This document shows, in pieces, positions 13,901 to 22,373 of a stretch of DNA of 64,000 nucleotides. The notes below the pieces were generated by a model that was not told where the DNA came from, searched no databases, and saw nothing but the letters and a program-made list of their open reading frames with translations. This stretch comes from Cycas panzhihuaensis (lineage: Eukaryota; Cycadophyta). The translations under genes were made by a program, and so were the position numbers. Within the stretch, counting starts at the first letter, position 1. The number at the start of each line of letters is the position of its first letter. The DNA lies in NCBI GenBank assembly GCA_023213395.1, contig CM041465.1:186937741-187001740 (forward strand), given 5' to 3'.

Positions 13901-16412
13901 CTATAGCATAACCATTCAAAATTTATGGCATAGGTCTGGTTGTTTCAAATTTATGGTTGCTTTTTTCAAATTCAAACATTTATACCTCCAAAAACCACGG
14001 ATCTTTCATAAAACCCTGATTGTTTTATACCTACTTCAAACCCTAATTATGCCTCACAAAATCTCACCAACAAATATATGTAAAATCTCAAACTTTTCCA
14101 TAACTATCGTTTCCTCAAACCTTTTATACACCTCAATCATCTCTTAATAGCAAATTATTTTTCTAAAAAAATACCATCAAATGGAAGAAAATCTACAAAC
14201 AAAGGTGGACAAAGAATTCCATGAAATTAAACAAGGTATGAGAGATGTAGTTGACAATTTTGTCCTCCTCTCTAGGTGATCAATACTACATAGGGTGTTC
14301 ATTCCTCTTCATCCAATCATCAAATGTAGACTTCCAATGAAACCTGCATGCTCATAATATGGTGCACCACATGTGTAATAATATATCCACAAATATCACA
14401 AATAATACTACTTACCAACAAGGAGATTCCATCTTCTGTTCTGCACCAAATCTTTATCAAATCTTCTTCATCTTTCCTCAATAATCTGAGTAATATGTTA
14501 TTAGCATAACTTGGATTTTGGCTCATCAAATTGACTCCTAATACTAACTCATATTGATTTGGTTATTGGATCAATATTGGCTTACACACAACGCATGCAT
14601 GGATCGTCCTTGAATGGCAAAGATTGTCACCATGTGCGTGTGGTCTCCAACATCCTGCTCTAACCTACTTTGTCCTACTTCTCGCTTCTATTGTGCAACT
14701 CTGACATGACATCTCACCAATATCTCCGCTTGTACTTCAAGATCTCTTTACATATGCTCTAATACCATGTTCAAAGTTTATGAAACGACTTATGTAGAAA
14801 ATGTGATATGATGTTAAAATTTATTGCATGGAGTAATAACTTATGTAATGAAGTAGGAGAAATGTGAAACATTCATAACAATATAAGTTGTAATGAACAA
14901 TAAATAAAATATGAAACATCTATGGGGTGTTTAAGATGAATATTCAAGCACAATAATGAAAATATGTACACATCAATATGGCACAACAATCACACAAGAA
15001 AGATATCATTATGAGACACTAAATTTATATGTGAAAAACCTTAGATGGAAAAAATCACGAAGGAATGATGGAGCTTAGCTCTTTCCATTAACTCACCTCA
15101 TCTCAAGTGTTCAAATGATGTATGTACATATTTATAGTGTTGGAGCGCGTGATGCTAACTATCACAAGGAAGTCCTCTTCCCAAATCACCTCGAGGCTTT
15201 TGGTGTAACGGCAACCCATGACAAGTGGTATCAGAGCGACCAGGGTTCAAAACCGGTCTTGTGTTACCGCGGTAGCGCACTCAGACATATGTGAAGGCGA
15301 GGGAGTGGCCGCTGAGAAACGTCATGGTGGACATGCATTGCCGTGTAAGTATAGCCGACTCCTTGTGACGGGGGAGTGTTGGAGCGCGTGATGCTAACTA
15401 TCACGAGGAAATCCTCTTCCCAAATCACCCCAGGGCTTTTGGTGTAACGGCAACCCGTGACATATAGATCCATCACTTCATGAGTTAACCAATAGTTTTA
15501 TGTCAATACATCGACCAATAAACTCGTATGTGTGAAAACCTTTCACATCCACCAATGACGGCTCATCCTAACTCAACCACTAATTAAACAATACATCAAT
15601 ATTCATGAAATTCAATATTCCAACAAAGAGATACTAAGATTTACTCTATAGTTATTTGATGATTCATCTAAATCCATGAAAGCACATCTAGCCTTCATGT
15701 TTTAAATAGAATTTATTCTATAATGAACTACAAAACTAAACAAGAAACTCTGGAAATTTCTTGGGGATTGTGTTAAGAACTTGGAAGACGACAACATAAT
15801 GTAGGATAAATAGCATCAAATGCCTCTCGTAAGTGTTCAGGCACAATTGCTAAGAAATTAGTAGGGATTATCATGTGACAGAGTCAAGATAAAAAAGACT
15901 AGAGACAATTAACAAATACCTTGTTGCTTATAGCATTAATCTGTAATCTCAAAACCCATAATGCAGGGTCATGGAGTTGCATACAATATTCTATACTCTT
16001 AATAAAAATAAGCATGAGGTACCATTCTAAGTCGTCCCTTATAGTATGTTTCAGTCGAAAACCAAGCCAAAAGTAGACAAAAACATAATTTAGCCTGCTC
16101 TAAATGCCCCCAACACATTTTTTGTCCAACAAAAATGCTTTAGCTCAAACCAAAACATTTTAGGCACTATGACTATACCATTTCAGCCAAAAAGTTCAAA
16201 CCCAAGTAAATAAATAACTTAAGAAACAATTAAATTATTGCAGGCCTTACCTAATAGCTAATTATCCCATAGTAAAAGACAAAACCCTAGTCCTAAAAAT
16301 AAATCTACATACATACACCAAAAAAAGAAAAAATCATTAACCTGAACCCTTCAAGTTGTTGACCATTATTTCCTGTGGCGATTTGGAATGCGCCCCATTT
16401 TGGAATAAAACT
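4535..16412 (-). CDS. FANCI: FANCI orthologue, 3' part of the gene (five exons, 5' end not found)
   Basis: FANCI pairs with FANCD2 in the nuclear ID2 clamp that loads on DNA at interstrand crosslinks and stalled forks. Five minus-strand exons (16412-16342, 16037-15920, 5978-5465, 5360-5170, 4981-4535) join in phase into 446 codons plus stop. Diagnostic similarity to animal FANCI: AFQI in the first exon, VDWLILKLK in the third, and the C-terminal block PNLIF...[10 protein letters not shown]...[17 protein letters not shown] in the last. The tail is acidic and then basic (KIKMTRKRK), like the NLS-bearing end of the family. Full-length FANCI is about 1300 residues, so roughly two thirds lies upstream and was not found. 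The third intron (15919-5979) is about 9.9 kb because of nested transposons. All five exons are open, so the gene may be functional. Confidence 0.85.
5170..5360 (-). CDS. FANCI: FANCI exon
   Basis: 191 nt: two bases completing a Thr codon, then 63 codons ([20 protein letters not shown] ... [10 protein letters not shown]). Acceptor is CAATGTCACAG|CTGCTC at 5361/5360; donor is CAAAGG|GTACGTATG at 5170/5169. It corresponds to the animal FANCI segment before the PNLIF block. Confidence 0.88.
5465..5978 (-). CDS. FANCI: FANCI exon with the VDW(L/I)xxKLK block
   Basis: 514 nt: 171 codons plus one base. Acceptor is CTTGACTTCAG|GTACTATC at 5979/5978; donor is CTTAAGA|GTAAGAAT at 5465/5464. The encoded helical segment includes [17 protein letters not shown], matching the EVDWLITKLKG block of animal FANCI. 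No stop or shift interrupts it. Confidence 0.88.
6083..6308. repeat. Two-copy direct repeat, about 110 bp each, in the FANCI intron
   Basis: About 6083-6188 and 6202-6308 share the order TATATACAG..CAA.AT.TGA.ACA.ATCCCA.CC.AA.TT.ATT, and both end GGTTCAGT.TAC.AAA. They are clearly diverged. It looks like an old tandem duplication in the intron next to the outer LTR element. Confidence 0.6.
6338..6861 (-). repeat. 3' LTR of the non-autonomous element
   Basis: 524 bp, aligning almost end to end with 14768-15625 once the TRIM there is removed. Outer end reads TGTTAAAATTTT on the plus strand; the inner end is CCAACG, where the partner keeps CCAACA, so the terminal TG is mutated to CG on the minus strand. 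Confidence 0.8.
6862..6873 (-). promoter_or_regulatory. Polypurine tract of the non-autonomous element
   Basis: ATAAAGGGGGAG on the minus strand, directly abutting the 3' LTR; the normal plus-strand priming site of LTR retrotransposons. Confidence 0.75.
7423..7609 (+). repeat. 5' LTR of copia I
   Basis: 187 bp. It contains a TATA-like TTGTATATAAAGG near 7525. Begins TGTTGGAATATAATG and ends TTTTGCA, followed directly by the primer-binding site. Confidence 0.95.
7610..7621 (+). promoter_or_regulatory. Primer-binding site of copia I
   Basis: TGGTATCAGAGC, an exact plant initiator-Met tRNA complement, with no spacer after the LTR. Confidence 0.9.
8340..9250 (+). pseudogene. copia I gag (nucleocapsid part with two zinc knuckles)
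   Basis: Starts at the ATG 8340 with [19 protein letters not shown], typical of plant copia gag. The frame is open for 140 codons to a TAA at 8760-8762. The same frame then continues with [13 protein letters not shown]. Further downstream come two CCHC knuckles, [14 protein letters not shown] (about 9100-9141) and [14 protein letters not shown] (about 9154-9195). In-frame stops also lie near 8901 and 9217. Gag would form the virus-like particle and bind element RNA. Confidence 0.85.
9251..9564 (+). pseudogene. copia I protease region
   Basis: An acidic linker ([15 protein letters not shown]) leads into [11 protein letters not shown] near 9331, the retropepsin active-site region where most relatives have DSGA. 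In-frame stops occur just before it, at a position normally Trp, and at KD*FES, where relatives have KDWFES. A frameshift lies near 9490, before [14 protein letters not shown]. Confidence 0.75.
9565..10882 (+). pseudogene. copia I integrase
   Basis: The frame 9565-10395 holds the GAG-pre-integrase zinc region (HLKYGHL ... [10 protein letters not shown]) and a DDE core. Catalytic Asp is in RHVDLCGP, Asp in IKSDNGGEY, and Glu in [10 protein letters not shown] stop near 10393 and a shift precede the C-terminal piece [10 protein letters not shown]. The frame 10502-10882 then covers the linker with [19 protein letters not shown] and an acidic stretch leading to [15 protein letters not shown]. It is the best preserved integrase in the window, yet interrupted. 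Confidence 0.88.
10883..11760 (+). pseudogene. copia I reverse transcriptase
   Basis: Segments in order: [20 protein letters not shown], then [12 protein letters not shown] (10931-11191), then [17 protein letters not shown], then [12 protein letters not shown], then the catalytic YVDDMIL near 11460, then [13 protein letters not shown]. Stops near 11189 (relatives have KNW), near 11201 (relatives have YQLDVK) and near 11290 break it. Each is one transition from the family codon. Confidence 0.88.
11737..12414 (+). pseudogene. copia I RNase H and C-terminus
   Basis: Contains [69 protein letters not shown] and [15 protein letters not shown], the standard copia RNase H. The usual STEAEY motif reads STKAKY, replacing the catalytic Glu by Lys. 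A stop at 12124-12126 separates CEAL from LQQLL, where relatives have CEALWLQQLL. The protein ends at 12412-12414 just before the polypurine tract. Confidence 0.88.
12422..12608 (+). repeat. 3' LTR of copia I
   Basis: 187 bp, same length as the 5' LTR with about nine substitutions. Preceded by the purine-rich AAAATAGGG (12413-12421), the likely polypurine tract. Confidence 0.95.
12970..13155. repeat. Imperfect tandem duplication, about 108-bp spacing, inside the non-autonomous element
   Basis: Two copies of a roughly 68-bp block containing AGGTGATTTCATCATCTTTC followed by ATCAA.TTTATGTCAAATTACAT begin near 12975 and 13083. They lie in the non-coding internal region and carry no open frame. 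Confidence 0.7.
14756..14767 (-). promoter_or_regulatory. Primer-binding site of the non-autonomous element
   Basis: TGGTATTAGAGC on the minus strand, one base from the TGGTATCAGAGC plant initiator-Met tRNA site, starting immediately after the 5' LTR end. Confidence 0.8.
14768..15625 (-). repeat. 5' LTR of the non-autonomous element, interrupted by a TRIM
   Basis: 858 bp including a 325-bp TRIM plus its 5-bp duplication; about 528 bp remain without them, matching the 524-bp partner LTR. Plus-strand ends are TGTTCAAAG and TTCCAACA. The TRIM is absent from the partner LTR, so it arrived after this element. Confidence 0.8.
15138..15462 (+). mobile_element. TRIM (terminal-repeat retrotransposon in miniature), 325 bp
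   Basis: Two 86-bp terminal direct repeats, 15138-15223 and 15377-15462, begin TGTTGGAGCGCGTGATGC and end in TGACA. A Met-tRNA primer-binding site TGGTATCAGAGC (15226-15237) follows the first repeat. The polypurine tract GACGGGGGAG (15367-15376) precedes the second. The whole unit is flanked by the 5-bp duplication TATAG (15133-15137 and 15463-15467). The internal part is only about 150 bp and cannot encode a gag. The repeats differ at only a few sites, so the insertion is recent relative to its host LTR. It must have moved with proteins of another LTR element. Confidence 0.92.
15920..16037 (-). CDS. FANCI: FANCI exon immediately upstream of the giant intron
   Basis: 118 nt: one base completing an Arg codon, then 39 codons, from [11 protein letters not shown] to [11 protein letters not shown]. 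Acceptor is a pyrimidine-rich tract ending CTATAAG; donor is AACAAG|GTATTTG at 15920/15919. It ends in phase 0, exactly what the next exon at 5978 needs, and the joined protein reads [15 protein letters not shown]. The match to animal FANCI is weak here; the assignment rests mainly on phase, strand and position. Confidence 0.65.
16342..16412 (-). CDS. FANCI: FANCI exon (most upstream one seen)
   Basis: 71 nt: 23 codons plus two bases. It encodes a short segment containing WGAFQIATG and QQLEGF. The AFQI match to animal FANCI precedes the helical repeats. Donor on the minus strand is CAG|GTTAATG at 16342/16341. The dangling AG joins the first G of the next exon to make an Arg codon. The acceptor is less sure: AG at 16414-16413 gives phase 0 and starts the exon at 16412; the next AG would start it at 16410. 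Confidence 0.6.
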
Positions 16413-16419
16413 CTACTTT

Positions 16420-17864
16420 TGAGAATAAATCAATAAGCTTAAAATTGGTTTCTAAAGAGAAATGCAATGTACAATATTTTGTTTTGAGGAACCAAACCCA
16501 ATTTACCAAATACAGTTCTTGGTTTTCTAGAATACAATGGCAATGTAACTTTTCCAATCTAAAGAATCATCTATTTTCAACAAGAAATATACAATGGCCA
16601 ATTTGGAAGATACAATTTTTAGTTTACAACATACAATGTTCAGTTTAGAGAACACAATTTTCAATTCATAGTGTGCAACAATCAACTTTAACAATCCACA
16701 ATAATCAATTGATTCAAGATTTGTAACATTGATGATGATTGATTTACATTAAGTGGATAACAAACCAATTCTTTGGTAATCAATAACTTAACTACTAGTT
16801 GTTTGTTTCATTATTAGATTGTATAAAAGTAAATACGTTAATGATATGCTATCATTGGTTGGATAGGATGAGTTGCAACTATTTATTCAGAAAATGGGAA
16901 ATATAGTATTAAAACCATATTTTGGAACACACTAAACATCAATTCAAGTGAAAGCACTTGTATATTCTCCTCACTAATTGGAGATAGCCTTTTAATAACA
17001 TATTTTGATTTTGTCGGTTTCATCATTCCATGTGTTAAATGAATGAATGATAAGTAAAGAGAAATGGAAATAAGACTATCCGTACTGAATATGCAGGATT
17101 GATATTGTCACTTGGCAAGAATTACAAAGATGAACCCATTAGGACTCCCTAATGAGTCCATACCCAAGTAACATTGATTCTATTGCATATCTTCGACATA
17201 ATGTCTTTCCTCATGAGTTGAAAACTAGCCCTATGGGCAAAAAGAAGATTACGAAGTGGCAAACTTATTAGTGGAAGCAAAAAGGCGAACCAATAAGGAT
17301 GAAAGACCAAAAGAAGTAAAAGCACTATTAAATTTTACAACGAAAAGAAGAAAGATGATTGGAACAAAAGGAAAGGACCCTAAAGAGGCATTCCTAAACC
17401 ATGTAGGGTAAAAAGTAAAGAAAGAAATGATTAACCAATAGGGAAACCCTTACTTTACTCCACCATCATATTCAGAACAAGCAAATAAAATTAATGAATA
17501 AGGATTAGTGGATAAGACCGAATATTTAGACAAAGAAGAAAACATGGCAACGGATGAGTATCCCTTAGATCTTAATACAACTGGAAGAGAGAAACATAAT
17601 TAGTGAAAGTGGAGTTAACAACCCCTAACATATCACATCAGTAAGGCTATTAAGGATTCATCAAGGATTTTATCAACTATTGCAATCAACAATACCCCAA
17701 ATCAGGGACAACTCAACTAATTGGGATGCCAATAATATTAGGGAGGTAGAGCCTATAATTGAGATGGCACATAGAAAACTTATGTCTAGAAGAGTGTCCT
17801 CTAGTGCTTCTATAGTTATGGATGGATCAAGAAACAATAACAACAACAATGTAAAAATTACCAT
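16420..17864. other. Probable FANCI intron or 5' neighbourhood, no gene assigned
   Basis: From 16470 to 16680 short motifs such as TACAATTTTCAGTTTA recur at irregular spacing, giving a low-complexity look. From 17080 to 17870 there is a purine-rich plus-strand stretch with a 66-codon frame (17680-17877) ending in an Asn run; it has no recognisable domain and may be a gag scrap. No further FANCI exon could be recognised here. Confidence 0.3.
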
Positions 17865-17879
17865 GGTTGTTTCTTAATT

Positions 17880-19119
17880 GACCCATCTAATTGATATTTG
17901 ATTTTGAGCAATCATTTGCATCCCATTGTCTATTTCTCTTTAGGGAGTTCAATTATCTCCCAAGTGTTGTTCTAATGAATTGCAGTGATTTCATTATTCA
18001 TGGCCTTCTCCCAATTTTTGTTTCCTCAAGCCTCTTCAAATGTGATTGGTCTATCTAAGCTCAAGTCACAGCTAAAAGCAACTAGATTTCTAAGACAACT
18101 CTAAGATCTTGTCTACCTTTCTTCCTTTATGATTAAGAGATATATTCCTGAGTCATGAGAGGGTTCAAAGGTACCATTCTGAAATCCTTTTCTGTGGTGG
18201 ATTTTTTGTCATTCTTTGATGATTGTTGAAGGGACCTTCTGTAATTTCTCCCCCTTTGAGTTCTACTTGAACTTGCTTTTCAATAGTTGTTGGGACGTTG
18301 TCCTCCCATTTGGAGTTTTAATTAATGTAGCTTTTTCATCGAATAGTATTTCCCTATTTATAATGACTTCCTTAGTTCTAGGTTTGATGCATCTACAGGC
18401 TTTTGATTTTTCACTATATGCTATGAAGATACATTTGATGCTCTTCTCATCAAGTTTGCCCATTTTTTCCTTTTTGTATGTGAAGAAAGGTAGTGCTTTC
18501 AGAAACTCTAAGGCGACGAACTTTAGGTTTTCTGTTGGTCCAGGCTTCTTTAGGAGTCTTCCCTTTAACTGCTTTCATGCGGCTTCTGTTGATGAGGTAA
18601 ACTACATTGTTAACAACCTCCACCCAAAGGTCAGTTGATGCATTTTTCCCTTTTAGCATTCTTCACACCATTTCTGTAATGATCTTATTTTTCCTTTCAG
18701 CAACTCCATTTTATTGGGGTGTGTAGACAGTTGCCAGTTGCCTCTTGATTTTGTGTGCTTTGCAATATTTGTAAAAATTGTTGGAGGTGAACTCTCCTCC
18801 ATTGTCTATTCTGAGGATCTTGATCTTTTCCTACTTTCAACTTTAGCTAATTCCCTAAATTCTTTGAATAATGGAAAAGGCATCAAATTTATTCTTCATG
18901 AAATAAACTCAAGTTTTTCTAGTTAAGTCATCAATGAAGGTAATGAAAAATTTTGCACCTCCAAGAGATGTTGTTCTCACAGGACCACATAAATCACTAT
19001 GAATGATTTTTAGCTTATTCTTTGCTCTTCAAGTGGCTTCAGGAACTCTGCTTCTGTGTTGTTTCCCAAGCATGCATCTTCACATATCTTTTCTTCTCCT
19101 GTGATATTTGGCAATATAT
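17880..19119 (-). pseudogene. copia II integrase and RT N-terminus (degenerate)
   Basis: 18450-18659 encodes NASTDLWVEVVNNVVYLINR and KTPKEAWTNRKPKVRRLRV. 18263-18463 encodes KLDEKSIKCIFIAYSEKSKA and TKEVIINREILFDE, the integrase C-terminal part. The core between 18660 and 19119 survives only in patches. 17880-18060 has FEEA, WEKAMNNEITAIH and NNTWEIIELP. Confidence 0.8.
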
Positions 19120-19668
19120 TCACCATGTTTTTTTTTTAACTAAACTAGATTCTAATGAAACAAGTGCCAATACCTCAAATGCCAAATTTACATGGAGAGA
19201 AAGAGTTGCCATAAACTTATACAAACTATTTTCTTCTTGCCCTTCAGCAATGATTTTAAGACTTTTTTTCTTGTCTCTGGCCAAACATTTGTCATCTTTG
19301 AACTCCACTTTGAGTTGTCTTTTGGTCATTTGGGATATAAAGAGCATGTTTTTTTTTTTCAAGCCAAGAACATATAGAATGTCTCCAACTTTCTTTATCT
19401 CATCGTTTGTCATTCTCATGGGAATGTTGCCTCCCCCTTTAACTAGGTGCATTGTGTTATCTCCAAGCTCAACAATGTTGCCTCTATGGTCACCTTCCAT
19501 GTTTTTGAACCAATCTTTTTGAGATGTCATATCCCTAGATGCTCCAGAATCAATATACCATTTGTCCAACAATGTGATCTTGGTAGAGAATACAACTACA
19601 AAGGCAAATTCTTCATCATTTTCTTTTTCTTTTGAGATATTGCCAATATACCTCTTCCTCTTTTGCAT
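19120..19668 (-). pseudogene. copia II protease and GAG-pre-integrase region
   Basis: A 182-codon open frame with WYIDSGASRDMT (retropepsin site) and WFKNMEGDHRG, then VELGDNTMHLVKGGG, DILYVLGLKKKNMLFISQM and ENSLYKF. The DSGA catalytic motif is intact. The frame is lost before the integrase zinc finger. Confidence 0.85.
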
Positions 19669-20430
19669 GTCAAACTTCCTTTTCTAGCAATCTCTAATGA
19701 TATGCCCCAATTTTCCACAACAATAGCAACACCACCTTTTCACCCTGTTGATGACTTCTTTGGGTGTTTCATCCTTAATACTTTTTAGTTTGAGTCTCAA
19801 AGCAAAAGCCTCCTATTATTTAGTTTCTTCTTCATACTTTTTGTTCCTCAGTTCTTGATGCAACATGAGGCCACTTAGTTACTCAAAGGTCATATTGTTT
19901 GTGATCTTGGAGATGGTGAGTTGGGTCACCAAATTGTCAAATGACCTGGGAAGTTTACTTAAAGTGAGTTGTCCAAGCTCTTTGTTTCCGACCTTCTCCC
20001 CAGTTAGTCCAAGTCATTCCCTGATTTCTTTTATTTTTGTTAAGAAATCAGTTATAGCCTCTCCTTTGATTAGCTTAACATTGTACAGAGCCTCCTTCAT
20101 GTGTACGATTATTCTTGCATTTTTAAGTTCAAACATTGATTGCAAAATAGCCCATGTTTCCTTAGAGGTTATGAACTCCAAAATAAGTGGGAGAATGTGA
20201 TTTATAACTAACAAGGTGATTGTTGTCATAGCAATTCTATCTTTTTCTTCAAACACTTTGAGTTTGCTTGGATCATATGGTAATTTTTCAATTTCTTCAA
20301 CAATATCCTAAGAATCCTTCGCAATTAATATACTCTTCATTTGTACTTTCCACATGTTGTAGTTCTCCCCATTGAGTTTATCTTGCTTAGGTAGAGAATA
20401 GCCATGAGACTAAATGAGGACTTTCACCCG
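19669..20430 (-). pseudogene. copia II gag (degenerate)
   Basis: Contains KQDKLNGENYNMWKVQM near 20390, then ILPLILEFITSKETWAILQS and VKLIKGEAITDFLTKIKEI (20014-20256), then LGQLTLSKLPRSFDNLV. One zinc knuckle CYCCGKLGHIIRDC lies near 19685-19730, followed by a stop. Confidence 0.82.
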
Positions 20431-21228
20431 ATACACTCTTTTAGAAGGACCAAAAATTAGATCCTCATATAGACACCACAAACAGTAGAATTTTATTATT
20501 TTTCTTGATTATAAACTAAGAATGAGGCAAATGCTGATGGATTTCCTACCTTTTAAGGGACAAAGAAAGTTCTCTAAACAAAGAAAGAGAAGGATGAAGG
20601 TTTGCTAGGGCAAAAAACAATGACCTCTACTTACAAAAAAAATGCCCAGATCTAAGAGAGAATTTGATGAAATTTTTTGTTGGTAGAGGGTAGAATTGAG
20701 AAATTTTTGTTGTCAGGCTTTACAAATTTTGAGGATAGGAAAGTGCACTATAGATGAGGTGGTTTTCGATGAACAAAGCCAACCTTCCTTGATTTAAATC
20801 TTGTATCAATCAATCATGATTTTGCTTGTCAAGATGGGCGTCAATAACTTCAAATGATTGAACATCAATTGATTATAGACATCAGTCAAAAACAGTACAA
20901 TTTCCACAAATGCGAGAATTCGACTAGATGATGTTAGTCAAAGCTAACTCCACATATTTCAAGTGCTGACTTCAAATAGTAACACCACGATCTTTCACAA
21001 TTGCGAGAGTTCACTAGATTATGTTAGTCAAAGCCTACTTCACAGATTTCAAACACCAATTTTGATCAGCAACACCACCATCTCAATGCTAGATGATGTC
21101 GATTAAGTTGTCTTCACTAAATTTTAAGCATTGACTATGAGTGGAGAAGTGCCACACCTAGAGCTGACTCATCTCCCCGTTTTTGACCTTCTTCAAATGA
21201 TAGAAAATGCAACAACCAACCCTAACTT
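20431..21228. other. Unassigned stretch between two copia elements, with a short tandem repeat
   Basis: Probably the 5' leader of copia II plus older sequence. A block of about 85 bp with GCGAGA.TTC.ACTAGAT.ATGTTAGTCAAAGC occurs near 20915-20995 and again near 21002-21085, with a partial third copy near 21095. No PBS or LTR for copia II could be seen. Confidence 0.45.
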
Positions 21229-21430
21229 TGTTAGAACACACAATGAATCTATGAAGACAGTGCTTCGATGCATTAATGAGGAGAGAGAAACTCTCGTATA
21301 AATACATCATGTGTACATAGGAAGACCAGTGCATGTAGACCAAGTGTCAACAATACATTAAAGAGGGGCTAGACACATAACCCTCAAGTTAACTTTAGAA
21401 TACAAAAGAGAGAACGTTACTTCTCTAACA
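21229..21430 (-). repeat. 3' LTR of copia III
   Basis: Plus-strand ends TGTTAGAACACAC and TCTCTAACA; pairs with 26265-26464. The RNase H C-terminus lies just inside it. Confidence 0.9.
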
Positions 21431-21446
21431 ACCCTCTCTCAATGTT

Positions 21447-22373
21447 TTACCTTTTGTCCTTAACACCAAGAAGATGTCGGAGATATTGAAATTTGTCTTT
21501 CAAAAGTGGTTTTTTGAAAATATTAGCAAGTTGTTCTTCACTGCTACAATATAATAGATCTATCTCTTTGGTTTGTACTTTTTCTCTGATGAAATAATGG
21601 CAGACTTCTATGTGCTTTGTTCTAACATGAAACACTAGATTCTTTGTCAATTTGATAATGCTCTAGTTATCGCAAAAAATAGAGTTAGACCGGCCTTATT
21701 ATTGTTTTAAATCCTTAAGCAGTTGTTTAATCCATATTGCTTCACATGTGGCACTGATAGCTGTTGGTTTTGTGGATGATAAGGGCTATTGCGGACCGTT
21801 TTTTGCTACTCCAAGATGTAATAGTAGACCCAAGTGAAAAGCAATATCCTGTGGTAGACTTCCTTTCTTGTCTATCACCAGCCCAATTTGAATTATTATA
21901 ACCAATTAATTGAAGATTTGAGGCTTGGGTATAGTTAAAACCCATTTTTTGGGTTCCTTTAATGTACTTAAAAATTCTTTTAGTAGCATTCCAATCAGTT
22001 AGTTTTGGATGTTGCATGTATCTAGAGACAACTCCAACTGAATATGAAATACCTGGCCTTGTAACTATGAGGTAGGTAAGACTACATATTAATTGCTTGT
22101 ACATTGTTCCATCCACTAGTTGTCCATTATCATCGGCATTCAGAACACATCCAATTTCCATTGGGGTAGCACAGCTATTGCAGCCCTCCATTCTAAATTT
22201 TTAAAAACGTTTTCTAACATATTTTGCCTGGGATATGAAAATAAAATCTTTTTGCTGACTAAGTTCAATGCGAGATAATAATGGAGGAGTCCCATATCTG
22301 TCATTTCAAATTCATTTTCCATCTGTAACTTGATTTTACAAATTGTATTATTATGATTTCCTATAATTGTCAT
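21447..22373 (-). pseudogene. copia III RT C-terminus and RNase H
   Basis: 22140-22373 carries FEMTDMGLLHYYLAL. 21742-22191 has CATPMEIG, LICSLTYLIVTRPGISYSVG, RYMQHPKL, GYNNSNWAGDRQERKSTTGY and SSKKRSAIAL. 21447-21650 has NLVFHVRTKHIEVCHYFIRE to the end. The usual YCDSDWAGD reads YNNSNWAGD, so the first catalytic Asp is lost. Confidence 0.88.

Larger units (their letters stand above)
6338..15625 (-). mobile_element. Non-autonomous LTR retrotransposon (LARD-like), host of two younger insertions
   Basis: Two LTRs of one family lie at 6338-6861 and 14768-15625. On the minus strand the 5' LTR ends TTTGAACA and is followed at once by a Met-tRNA type primer-binding site (14756-14767). The 3' LTR is preceded by a clean polypurine tract (6862-6873). 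Removing the copia insert leaves an internal region of about 2.7 kb (12609-14767 plus 6862-7422). It has no gag, protease, integrase or RT motif in any frame. Large non-coding internal domains with intact LTR, PBS and PPT define LARD-type elements. The 5-bp flanks (AGATG at left, AAGAG at right) do not match, so its target duplication has decayed or an end is rearranged. It lies in the sense orientation of FANCI. Confidence 0.75.
17865..20430 (-). mobile_element. Truncated Ty1/copia element (copia II), no LTRs found
   Basis: Minus-strand copia sequence from gag (about 20430) through protease and integrase to the first part of the RT, stopping abruptly near 17865. The last recognisable piece is a degraded NNTWEIIELP...YQLDGSIKK. 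RT catalytic core, RNase H and both LTRs are missing. Many stops and shifts, so this is an old fragment. Confidence 0.85.

Noticed and set aside
14320-14529. 69-codon minus-strand frame in the LARD-like element
   Set aside because: No domain recognised, short, and in a region with no other coding signal; treated as chance.
15795-15885. Open minus-strand segment reading [14 protein letters not shown] between two FANCI exons
   Set aside because: It looks protein-like, but using it as an exon breaks the phase: the upstream exon ends in phase 0, this frame needs phase 1, and no phase-0 donor follows before a stop. Direct splicing from 15920 to 5978 works without it.
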